A DNA stretch of 64,000 bases, from contig WLWY01000001.1 in assembly GCA_012103325.1 (NCBI GenBank), forward strand, positions 1,089,653 through 1,153,652. Direction: 5' to 3'. Shown in pieces: positions 26,901 to 32,928 of the stretch. The number at the start of each line of letters is the position of its first letter. The stretch's first letter is position 1. Source of the stretch: Alphaproteobacteria bacterium. Its GTDB lineage: Bacteria; Pseudomonadota; Alphaproteobacteria; UBA8366; GCA-2717185. Under the pieces are notes generated by a model. The model saw nothing but the letters and a program-made list of their open reading frames with translations, did not search any database and had not been told where the DNA came from. Position numbers and translations under genes: made by a program.

Positions 26901-27802
26901 ACGAGCAAGACGACGATCCCAACCGCACCGCTGAGTTGAAGGACGAGCGTCATATCGACTCCGAGCCCATGCTGCGCCGATATCCATTTTGTCTCTATGG
27001 TGTTTCTTTCTTCGGGCGTTACCGACGCCACGGCCTTTCTCAAGATGGATGCCAGGACGGGAAGATCTTTGCGCGTCGCGATGTTCAATAGCGACAGTTC
27101 CGGATCGCCCATCTTCACTTCGCCAGAAACCACGACCCCGGTCAGCAGATGGTTTTCGATGAGGTGATTGAAGACCGCCAGTTCGCCCAGTGCCGCATCG
27201 GCCTTGCCGAAAATAACCGCCTTCATGGTATCCAGCGTGTCCTCGACCAGATGCAGATTGATTTGCGGAAATTCGCGCTTCAACACCTCTTCGTAGAAGA
27301 ATCCCTTAGGCACCGATACGGTCTTGCCGAACAACTGCTCGAGGCTTTCGTAAGCATTATCCTTTTTGCTCAGAATGGAGTTCGGGTTGTCGGCGATCGG
27401 CGAGGTGTAGAGCAGGTATTTTCGGCGATCCGGCGTCTTGACGATGTTCAGCATGACATCGAGGGTGCCCGCTTTCATCATGTCCAAAAACTCGCCCCAG
27501 CTCGGCCCGGTGACGTAGTCGATCTCGAGGCCGGTCCGTCCAGCCAACAAGTTCATAAAATCGATCGAATAACCCTGAGGTTTACCTTCGACCGCAAAGT
27601 TGAAAGGCGGCCAGTTGGTCTCGTTGTGGACCCGAATTCGTGGGTTGGCTTGAATCCAGGCCTTTTCATCGGCGGTCAGACCGATGTCCATCAGTTCGAC
27701 GGCCCTGGTCATCGAACTCGCTATAAACGCGGCCGCGATAGCACAGGCGACGAGCACCGGCATCGTCCACTTAAGGCACGCTCTAATCGAACCCGCCGTC
27801 AT
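23906..27802 (-). CDS. EvgS-like hybrid histidine kinase with two phosphotransfer modules
   Basis: A 1298-residue membrane kinase. Order: signal/TM (about 15-35), periplasmic SBP_bac_3 domain (about 40-270, WPPFNF...GYSIDFMNLLAGRTG), TM2 (about 284-304), three PAS domains (about 320-690), HisKA with SHEVRTPMNG (His about 710), HATPase (DTGIGIP about 863), receiver (Asp in VLMDRHMP about 1002), Hpt (HHSHDMKS about 1150), then a second H-box SHDLRN (about 1227) with no ATPase after it. The ATG at 27802 has AGGAG 5 bp upstream and is preferred to TTG 27850. The SBP domain suggests it senses an amino-acid-like solute. Confidence 0.9.
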   Translation of the reverse strand: MTAGSIRACLKWTMPVLVACAIAAAFIASSMTRAVELMDIGLTADEKAWIQANPRIRVHNETNWPPFNFAVEGKPQGYSIDFMNLLAGRTGLEIDYVTGPSWGEFLDMMKAGTLDVMLNIVKTPDRRKYLLYTSPIADNPNSILSKKDNAYESLEQLFGKTVSVPKGFFYEEVLKREFPQINLHLVEDTLDTMKAVIFGKADAALGELAVFNHLIENHLLTGVVVSGEVKMGDPELSLLNIATRKDLPVLASILRKAVASVTPEERNTIETKWISAQHGLGVDMTLVLQLSGAVGIVVLLVVLWNYRLRRQVEESRKLEEAQRTLLHAVSLPILVVRQDNGEILYINEAAAGGRSTDELIGTQAINLYVNPSDRETFLESMRSEQMVDGLEIPFNGPDGKIIWALVSSRTITFGGYSAYLTTWTDISARRSAEAELRESEAKLKAILEHANVPVLIKDLDLNYIMANKAFVDVRKVPIEEILGKNAYDFQPRDIAAEITESDRQVIESGQPFEYENERLDVNGEYKNYFVIKYPVFGDGGKVVALGSMYTDITERKQAEAALQESEALLTSFMDNANAMMFVKDQDGRYLLSNKANADMRGFEPEEMIGKTARELLGAEEAAIYEQTDLQVMETLMPVERETRVRGADGVVRDLFSSKFPVIAENGRFIAIGSVLNDITDQKRVEEELKAAKEEAERVADAKSDFIAVISHEVRTPMNGVLGMARLMLEQPLLEEQRSQVQTIVESSEALLTILNDLLDVSKLEAGKLELETVPFATRSLITDTANVMASRAKEKGLTLELKVAPGMPHALLGDASRLRQILLNLLSNAIKFTDRGKVTVAARGMETLSGAFKLVLSVTDTGIGIPRDEAGKLFSPYFQAAVDVNRERGGTGLGLSICRQLAALMGGEVTLESTLGEGSTFTLAVPLEVTDDAPLRAAKGARQLGMTADGPRLRILMVEDNPINRKVAEGLLAKQGHKVFTAENGQEALKRIAEDDPYDIVLMDRHMPVMDGIEATKRIRAIDGPESTIPIIALTAAATPREIETCLESGMNDVVTKPIDPAQLKDALLRVAASDSELFDVDSYKGDGDETDTSNGPPVLDKAVLANLGDQIGEEDAAELIEEFRDVIRKSADAFRNDTEAGELAGMTHHSHDMKSCAAVVGLMRFSQLCHDIEVACKADDIVSATRLGESLQDELAAALAALSNSGSADRDDGNGVQSQFVSKISHDLRNVINNIHAYVLLIQESAGEDLTVDQLKDYAGRIYFAGGQIRELTDQMTASFGAQGDDRTSERNEAKSS

Positions 27803-27895
27803 CTGCACTCCTAACCGCAGCCATCCCCGAATAATATCGAGCGGATTCAAGCATCATGCCTGAGCCGAGGGCGCAGGGAAAACGCTTCGGAGACG

Positions 27896-27917
27896 CAGAA
27901 ACATCTCAGAAACATCC
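27896..27917 (+). promoter_or_regulatory. Two-unit copy of the 11-bp repeat (site B)
   Basis: CAGAAACATCT and CAGAAACATCC are directly adjacent, in plus orientation, 94 bp upstream of the hybrid kinase start (which reads the other way) and 186 bp upstream of site C. No TAGAAC-like -10 follows at 17 nt. It may be an auxiliary or autoregulatory site for the same regulator. Confidence 0.5.
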
Positions 27918-28102
27918 CGCTCTTTTAACGAGTGACCCCATTCGGCCGTAACATTTCGTTACTCGTGATCTAGGGCTGTCTGCAAAGCACCCTGCAAGTG
28001 GAAGTTTCGTGACTTCCATGGGGTGGATCGAACTTTGGAATTGAGTTGCCGGTCGCAATACAGGGCCGCACAACCTGCCGTTCTTCACGATTTGCATAGG
28101 TT

Positions 28103-28169
28103 TGGAAACATCTCAGAAATGACCCGGAAACATCCTGGAAACCTTCTGTGCCGCGTAGTGGCGTAAACT
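28103..28169 (+). promoter_or_regulatory. Activator-type promoter with four 11-bp repeats (site C)
   Basis: Four contiguous 11-bp units run 28103-28146 (first TGGAAACATCT, last TGGAAACCTTC); a 17-nt spacer (28147-28163) leads to TAAACT at 28164-28169. The VCBS gene starts 44 bp downstream. Spacing is identical to sites A and D although the units are more diverged, which argues that the geometry is selected. Confidence 0.75.
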
Positions 28170-28212
28170 GAATTCAGAATTTAGAAGTCCTTTTGCTGGT
28201 TGGAGTTGAACA

Positions 28213-28740
28213 ATGAACGCGGACAAGCAAAGTCACGGGAACGATGATCTGGCATTCTGTTTCGCACCGGAGAAAGCGGGCGCGACGAACTGCAGCGACT
28301 ATTGGCCGAGAGGCAATATTACACAGCTCGATCCGCGTCCGAATGAGGCCGCAAACGTTGATGCCGTGAAGACGGTGATGCCGGGACCGGCCATTAGTGG
28401 CCACGTTCTCGACAACGATAAAGTCGCCGAACCTGTACGCGCTATTGAACTCGTGGCAGGCCCGGCTCGAGGAAAACTCGTCTTTAAAGCCGATGGCGCG
28501 TTCACCTACTATCCGGCGGCCGGGCTTGATGCTCTGGCTGAAGGCGAAACGGCTACCGAAACATTCACCTATTGCGTCACGGACGTGGATTGGGACAGAA
28601 GCACGGCGGCTGCGTCCATTACCATTACAGGCACTCAGGACGGACCGATCCCGTCATCGATCGTATTCACGCCGGCGTTGGCGTTTGAACGATTTGATCA
28701 TACACATCAATGGCGAAAATCACGGCCCGTGGTGGGATAA
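28213..28740 (+). CDS. Orphan single-VCBS-domain protein
   Basis: A 175-residue protein. Residues about 58-145 form one VCBS/cadherin-like module: GPAISGHVLDNDKV, YPAAGLDALAEGETATETFTYCVTDVD and ASITITGTQDGP match the canonical GNVLxND...LDxLxxGExxxxxFxYxVxD...ITGTNDxP pattern. Such modules normally come in long arrays in secreted adhesins; here there is one and no signal peptide. The C-terminal 25 residues look unnatural, while the +1 frame across the same bases reads NDLIIHINGENHGPWWDNV and stops at 28747, so a 1-nt frameshift near 28685 is possible. ATG 28213 has GGAG upstream. It is driven by site C. Confidence 0.65.
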   Translation: MNADKQSHGNDDLAFCFAPEKAGATNCSDYWPRGNITQLDPRPNEAANVDAVKTVMPGPAISGHVLDNDKVAEPVRAIELVAGPARGKLVFKADGAFTYYPAAGLDALAEGETATETFTYCVTDVDWDRSTAAASITITGTQDGPIPSSIVFTPALAFERFDHTHQWRKSRPVVG

Positions 28741-28749
28741 CGTCTAAAA

Positions 28750-28766
28750 GGGCAAGGCGCTTGCCC
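28750..28766 (+). terminator. Hairpin after the VCBS gene
   Basis: GGGCAAG and CTTGCCC form a 7-bp stem with a GCG loop, 10 bp after the annotated stop and 3 bp after the stop in the alternative frame. There is no T-run, so its role as a terminator is tentative. Confidence 0.45.
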
Positions 28767-29023
28767 TAAGGCCGCGCAATCTTGAGATCGCAAGGCTGTC
28801 GCAGTTTTCCGACGTATTTCACGCCTCTGCGGCCGATCCCGGCTAGCCCATCTATAGTCATTTTCAACGCGGTCGTTGAGTCCGTGGCTGCGCCATTCTC
28901 TATTTGAGCTGCTCCCTAATACTCCCAGAACGGTAACCGCTGGCGACACGAAAGTGCCGGTGCTTCGCAGCGTAGAGGCTGCTCTTCCTTCTGAAACTTT
29001 GTTAAGGGTTTCGTTTTCCCGCT

Positions 29024-29090
29024 CAGAAACATTCCAGAAAACACTCCGAAATATTCCAGAAACCTTTCCCGGCAAATTACGGCATAGAAC
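29024..29090 (+). promoter_or_regulatory. Activator-type promoter with four 11-bp repeats (site D)
   Basis: Four 11-bp direct repeats run 29024-29067 (units begin CAGAAACATTC and end CAGAAACCTTT), followed by a 17-nt spacer and TAGAAC at 29085-29090. The array is nearly identical to site A on the other strand about 6.5 kb away, while the surrounding sequences differ. It lies 46 bp upstream of a 13-codon leader frame and 91 bp upstream of the LysR gene. Confidence 0.75.
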
Positions 29091-29135
29091 TGTAGTCGAA
29101 ATTTGAAAACGCATTCGAGTGTGAGGAGAGGTTTC

Positions 29136-29177
29136 ATGAATTCGTATGCGTGCAATGAGCAGAAAATTGGGTGCTGA
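29136..29177 (+). CDS. Putative 13-residue leader peptide
   Basis: ATG 29136 reads MNSYACNEQKIGC and stops at 29177, 3 bp before the LysR ATG. GAGGAGAG lies 8 bp upstream, a better ribosome-binding site than any directly before LysR. It may serve to load ribosomes for translational coupling of LysR rather than make a functional peptide. Confidence 0.4.
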   Translation: MNSYACNEQKIGC

Positions 29178-29180
29178 GAG

Positions 29181-30059
29181 ATGGAGACGCGTCAAATCCG
29201 TTACTTCTTGTCCGCTTGCGACAGTTTGAATTACTCCCGTGCCGCGGAATCATGCGGTGTCGCGCTGACCACACTGACCCGCTCCATTAAGGTGCTGGAA
29301 AAAGAGGCCGGTGGGGCCCTGTTTTTTCGCGAACGGAATGTCATCCGTCTCACCGATCTCGGCCGCCTGATGCAGCAGCATCTACTGGCGGCGCAGCAGA
29401 GTATCATCGCGGCACAGCAAGCGGCGGAGCGCCACGGCCGCTTATTCGATCGTTTGACGGTCGGCGTTCAGAAGATGATGCCGACCGGGCCGCTCATCAC
29501 TTACCTGCGTAATCTTCACGAGGTCGGATCCGAGCTCGAATTCGTCATCCGGGAAATGCATAGTGCGGAACTGACCAAGGCACTCACCGCCAACGATATA
29601 GACTTGGCCTTGATGAGCCAGCCGGAATATGGCCCGTCCTTTCAATCGCAACCATTGCTCACGGAAGCCTATGGCGTGGCATTTCCGCCAGGCCATCGCT
29701 TTGAAGCGATGGAAGTGGTGCCTCTACGCGAATTGGACAGCGAGCCGTATGTGAAGCGACTGCACTGCGAGTTTCCAGACAGCTTCGCAAATCTCGGCAT
29801 AGCCGTGCCCCAGGACGCGTTATCTGTCCGCTATGTCGCCGGGCGTGAGGATTGGGTTCAGGCCATGGTTCGGGCTGGGCTCGGTGTCTCCCTGATGACG
29901 ACCCACCTGCCCATCCTGCCGGACCTTTTGACCCGCCCGCTCGTGGAGCCGGCGGTGTGCCGCACGATCAGTTTGGTCACGGTTGCCGGGCGGCCACATA
30001 GCAGGCCGGTGCAGCTCGCGGTGGACGTCGCCGAAAACACGGCGTGGACGTCATGCTGA
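29181..30059 (+). CDS. LysR-family transcriptional regulator
   Basis: A 292-residue LTTR. The N-terminal HTH reads RQIRYFLSACDSLNYSRAAESCGVALTTLTRSIKVLEKEAGGALFFRERNVIRLTDLG (about 4-62); the rest is a LysR substrate-binding domain (about 90-285) with AYGVAFPPGHRF and GREDWVQAMVRAGLGVSLMTTH. It lies downstream of site D, so it is probably controlled by the two-component system. The palindrome TTGCAAAATTTGCAA 149 bp after its stop fits a LysR T-N11-A box and may be its target. The effector is unknown. Confidence 0.9.
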   Translation: METRQIRYFLSACDSLNYSRAAESCGVALTTLTRSIKVLEKEAGGALFFRERNVIRLTDLGRLMQQHLLAAQQSIIAAQQAAERHGRLFDRLTVGVQKMMPTGPLITYLRNLHEVGSELEFVIREMHSAELTKALTANDIDLALMSQPEYGPSFQSQPLLTEAYGVAFPPGHRFEAMEVVPLRELDSEPYVKRLHCEFPDSFANLGIAVPQDALSVRYVAGREDWVQAMVRAGLGVSLMTTHLPILPDLLTRPLVEPAVCRTISLVTVAGRPHSRPVQLAVDVAENTAWTSC

Positions 30060-30207
30060 TGGATCGGCGTGAGAGCAAGGGACCGCTATCCGCCATTCCG
30101 GATGTCCTGTACACGGCGGCGGCGCTGTTTCCCGATAGGTGTCGGAATTCTTTACGAATTTATCGAGATCCCAAAAACTCTCTAACTAGCTGTAATAAAA
30201 TAGAAAA

Positions 30208-30222
30208 TTGCAAAATTTGCAA
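30208..30222. promoter_or_regulatory. LysR-type palindromic box
   Basis: TTGCAAAATTTGCAA is a perfect 15-bp inverted repeat containing T-N11-A. It lies 45 bp upstream of a small frame at 30267 and 149 bp after the LysR stop. This is the expected kind of site for the adjacent LTTR. Confidence 0.5.
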
Positions 30223-30266
30223 CCTGGAGCATCGAGCTCGGCTGAGGACAGAGGGGAAACAGAACG

Positions 30267-30419
30267 ATGAACAGTCAAATGCGAGAAGCTTTCCAACAAA
30301 AACCGAGGCGAAGTAGCATTTTCGCGGCAAAGACAGGCTCGGAAAGGAACCGCAGAGCGAAGCCTGAGGTGGTGTCCAGGAAGCGGCCGAGCTTTGGAAT
30401 CTGTACCGGTAGTCCGTGA
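30267..30419 (+). CDS. Small basic hypothetical protein
   Basis: A 50-residue frame starting MNSQMREAFQQKPRRSSIF, with GAGGGGA 9 bp upstream of the ATG. It is rich in Arg and Lys and has no membrane segment. It lies between the LysR-type palindrome and the PEP/sugar-transferase gene (60 bp gap), so it could be the first gene of that unit. Short length makes coding status uncertain. Confidence 0.4.
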   Translation: MNSQMREAFQQKPRRSSIFAAKTGSERNRRAKPEVVSRKRPSFGICTGSP

Positions 30420-30479
30420 GGAAGAAGGACCGTTCTGTTTCGGCAATCTCCATCAGACTACGAATTGGAGGAGTTCAAA

Positions 30480-31049
30480 ATGAAACATCATACGAGCCTG
30501 CTGGCGACGACGATCTATTGTGGTGTTGTGACCGCAGCGTCGGCGATGTTACTGAACGGCGCGCCAACGGATCCGCTCGACCCAGGGTTCGCCTCGTTTA
30601 GCAACTTTTTTGCAGAGTTTGGCGGGAGATTGAATCTCAGCGATACCGCAGAGCGCGTTGTCAGCGCCGACCCGGAACCGGGCATCCTGGCACTTATGAG
30701 CATCAGCCTCGCCGGTTTCTCCGTGGCCGACGGTCGGCGCACGCTGCGCTTACGGGACGCGGGAGTCGCTCTCGGATTGCTAATCTACCTCGCCCCACTG
30801 TTCGCGATAGCGGCAATGGTAGTACGCTTGAGCGGGCCAGGCCCTCTATTGCAGCAACGCGAAGCTTTTATGTCCGAAGGGCAACGCGTGTGGTTGCTCA
30901 GTTTTCGAACCGCCCCATCCTCTCACGTACGCCGGTGGCAAAGCTTATTGCTCGCATTCCTGCACGTTACCCGGGTCGCAAGCCTGCCTGTATTGGTCAA
31001 CGTCATGCGTGGTGAAATCGAACTGCGGGCTGCGGCTAAGGTTGTATGA
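30480..31049 (+). CDS. PEP-CTERM-like segment fused to a minimal sugar transferase
   Basis: A 189-residue protein. Residues 1-28 look like an export signal or TM. Residues 62-88 (SADPEPGILALMSISLAGFSVADGRR) resemble a PEP-CTERM tail. Residues 89-180 match a shrunken bacterial sugar (polyisoprenyl-phosphate hexose-1-P) transferase: RDAGVALGLLIYLAPLFAIAAMVVRLSGPGPLLQQRE, LLSFRT and TRVASLPVLVNVMRGEIELR, aligning with SPGPvlfrQ, KFRTM and SLDELPQLxNVLrGdMSLVGPRP. The GPRP end and several acidic catalytic residues are missing, so it may be inactive. ATG 30480 follows GGAGGAG. Exosortase loci often include such transferases, which makes the fusion notable. Confidence 0.6.
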   Translation: MKHHTSLLATTIYCGVVTAASAMLLNGAPTDPLDPGFASFSNFFAEFGGRLNLSDTAERVVSADPEPGILALMSISLAGFSVADGRRTLRLRDAGVALGLLIYLAPLFAIAAMVVRLSGPGPLLQQREAFMSEGQRVWLLSFRTAPSSHVRRWQSLLLAFLHVTRVASLPVLVNVMRGEIELRAAAKVV

Positions 31050-31413
31050 GCCCCGAGTTCGTTCTTGGACGGGGACGAACCGGCACAAGTGCGGGACGGC
31101 GACCCAACGATGACCCGTTCCACACGACTTCCACGCCCCCGTAAAAAGCCGCACATTGCCTTCTGACGTCATGGTTGTCGCCGCTTACTGAATGTCGCCG
31201 TCAGGTCAAAATGGAACTATCCACCACGCTGCCTGAGATTAAGAAGCGCATCGGACCTGATTAGGCCGGAATCAGACAGGGCCGATATATTTCCGCACTT
31301 AACTCAAACTTCCGCCCAAACAAGGCGTTTCGTGGCGCTAGCCTGACAGCACTTTGAAATACCGTAACGTCCGGGCAACCTGCCTGCGGCGAACGGTCTT
31401 ATATGGAAAAAAC
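31050..31413. other. Intergenic region before tRNA-Arg, no gene
   Basis: About 360 bp without a credible coding frame. No integrase, no copy of the tRNA 3' end and no strong hairpin was seen. It lies on the 3' side of the minus-strand tRNA gene, where islands often integrate, but direct evidence of an attachment site is lacking. Confidence 0.4.
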
Positions 31414-31490
31414 TGGCGCGCCAGAGAGGATTCGAACCCCTGACCTTCGCCTCCGGAGGGCGACGCTCTATCCAGCTGAGCTACTGGCGC
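31414..31490 (-). tRNA. tRNA-Arg (anticodon CCG)
   Basis: The minus strand starts GCGCCAGTAGCTCAGCTGG and forms a full cloverleaf: a 7-bp acceptor (GCGCCAG / CTGGCGC), a D-arm, an anticodon loop CTCCGGA with CCG at positions 34-36, and a T-arm GGTTCGAAT. Discriminator G and an encoded CCA follow, then a T-run (GTTTTTT) that could terminate transcription. It reads CGG codons. Confidence 0.95.
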
Positions 31491-31569
31491 TACGGGGCCC
31501 TATATAGGACAGCTGGACAGCGGGCGCCATAGGGATTTCGGGGCAAGCTTTGGCGGGCCTGTATCCCGC

Positions 31570-32556
31570 CTAGGGGAAATAGCCCAGCCGTTCGGCATAT
31601 TCGGGGTTGAGACGGCGGGGCGTAACCGTTGGTTCGACGGCCCACGCTGCGATGTCGCGCAGTACGCGGTCGGCGTTCAGGTCGCGCAGCAGCATGTGGA
31701 AACCGCTTTCGTACTCGGCGTAACGCCAGCGCCCGTTTTGCGGCAGCGTATCGAGCAGCGCCTGGCGGGCCCCTTCCGGAATGAGCTGTTCCTCGCGGCC
31801 GTAGAGGACGAGGGCGCGGGCATCCATCTTCGGCGCTGCGGCAAGCGCTTCGTCCATCAGGTCTGTCAAACCGTAGAGCGCATCGATCCGAGTGGCCTTG
31901 ATTACCAGCGGGTCGCGGCCCAAAGCCCGCAGCATATCGTCATTGTCCGAGGGGCGAATCTCGAGGCCCTGCCCGGTCAGTTTCATCCAGGGGATCGTAT
32001 GCGCGCCGAGCCACAAAGCGCCGCGCTGATAGGCCGGCATATAATCACGCGACCAGACTGCCGGCGCGGACAGGACAACGCCGTCCGCCATCGGCCGGTC
32101 AATGCCGCCATAGGCCGCCAGGATCACTGCGGCCCCCATACTCTCTCCCACCAGATAGAGCGGAAGATCTGGATACCGCTCGCGCAGCAAGCGGCTTGCG
32201 GCTGCCAGGTCGGCCGTCATCGCCGCACTTCCATGCCACAGCCCGGCACCCGAGCCAGCACCGAACCCGCGCTGATCGTAGGCGTAAACCTGGACGCCTT
32301 CAGCCGTCCAGGTCTTGGCCGGGTGTTCGAAGCTCTTGGAATAATCGTTAAATCCGTGCAGGCCGAGCACAACCGCCCGGGGCGGGCCATCGCTATGCCA
32401 TACGCGCAACGGCAACTTCACCCCGTCAGCGGCGCGAATGTGGCTATCGGCCAGCATCGGCGGCGTCATGGCGCTGCCCGGCGGCGCGATCGTCGGCGCG
32501 CAGGCGCTCGCCAGCAGCAGACAAAAGAGGAGCGTCCCGAAAACACGAACCCCCAA
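31570..32556 (-). CDS. Lipoprotein alpha/beta hydrolase (lysophospholipase-like)
   Basis: A 328-residue protein with lipoprotein signal MGVRVFGTLLFCLLLASAC and an alpha/beta-hydrolase (Hydrolase_4) domain. VVLGLHGFNDYSKSF, YDQRGFGAGSG and the nucleophile elbow GESMGA (Ser about 143) are clear; later Asp and His candidates lie in LVLYGREEQLIPEG and YESGFHMLLRD. It resembles monoglyceride lipase/lysophospholipase L2. Anchored in the envelope, it probably hydrolyses lysolipids or monoacylglycerols; the substrate is inferred. Confidence 0.87.
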   Translation of the reverse strand: MGVRVFGTLLFCLLLASACAPTIAPPGSAMTPPMLADSHIRAADGVKLPLRVWHSDGPPRAVVLGLHGFNDYSKSFEHPAKTWTAEGVQVYAYDQRGFGAGSGAGLWHGSAAMTADLAAASRLLRERYPDLPLYLVGESMGAAVILAAYGGIDRPMADGVVLSAPAVWSRDYMPAYQRGALWLGAHTIPWMKLTGQGLEIRPSDNDDMLRALGRDPLVIKATRIDALYGLTDLMDEALAAAPKMDARALVLYGREEQLIPEGARQALLDTLPQNGRWRYAEYESGFHMLLRDLNADRVLRDIAAWAVEPTVTPRRLNPEYAERLGYFP

Positions 32557-32707
32557 ACGATTTACTCCCCTTTACCTAGCGCCCCCAATCAATCCAAACC
32601 GGAACGCTTCGCCACCCTTATTATACACGAATCAAGATTGATTGTTTGTTATCCTTGGGTATCATCCGCCGGTCGCTGGGGTCAATTGCCGGACGCGAGA
32701 GGGTACG

Positions 32708-32893
32708 ATGAGCATAGAGCCGCCAGAAACCGTCGAAGTCGAAACCACGCAGGTCGCCTGTGACGGCGATGGCGGCGCCGGCGGACACCCGCGCGTCTAT
32801 CTGAACATGGGCGATAAGGGCTTTGTCGAGTGCCCCTATTGCGACCGCCGGTTCGAGCTAAAGGCGGGCGCAAAACCCTCAGCCGCCCACTGA
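32708..32893 (+). CDS. Zinc-finger domain-containing protein (zf-CHCC)
   Basis: A 61-residue protein with VACDGDGGAGGHPRVYLNM and ECPYCDRRFEL, the Cys-His-Cys-Cys pattern of the zf-CHCC family related to the mitochondrial complex I 13-kDa (NDUFS6) subunit. The ATG at 32708 is chosen over the longer open frame. It lies 35 bp before polA on the same strand, a neighbourhood seen in other alphaproteobacteria. Confidence 0.85.
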   Translation: MSIEPPETVEVETTQVACDGDGGAGGHPRVYLNMGDKGFVECPYCDRRFELKAGAKPSAAH

Positions 32894-32928
32894 GATTGCG
32901 GGCAGCACGCCCGCGATCGGAGGAACCA

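Noticed and set aside
28000..28017. Palindrome GGAAGT / ACTTCC between sites B and C
   Set aside because: Short arms and no repeat elsewhere; likely chance in an 400-bp intergenic region.
12195..31413. Whole region as a single tRNA-Arg-integrated genomic island
   Set aside because: The tRNA 3' end faces the region, but no integrase and no duplicated tRNA 3' end near 12.2 kb was found; the two halves also differ in base composition.
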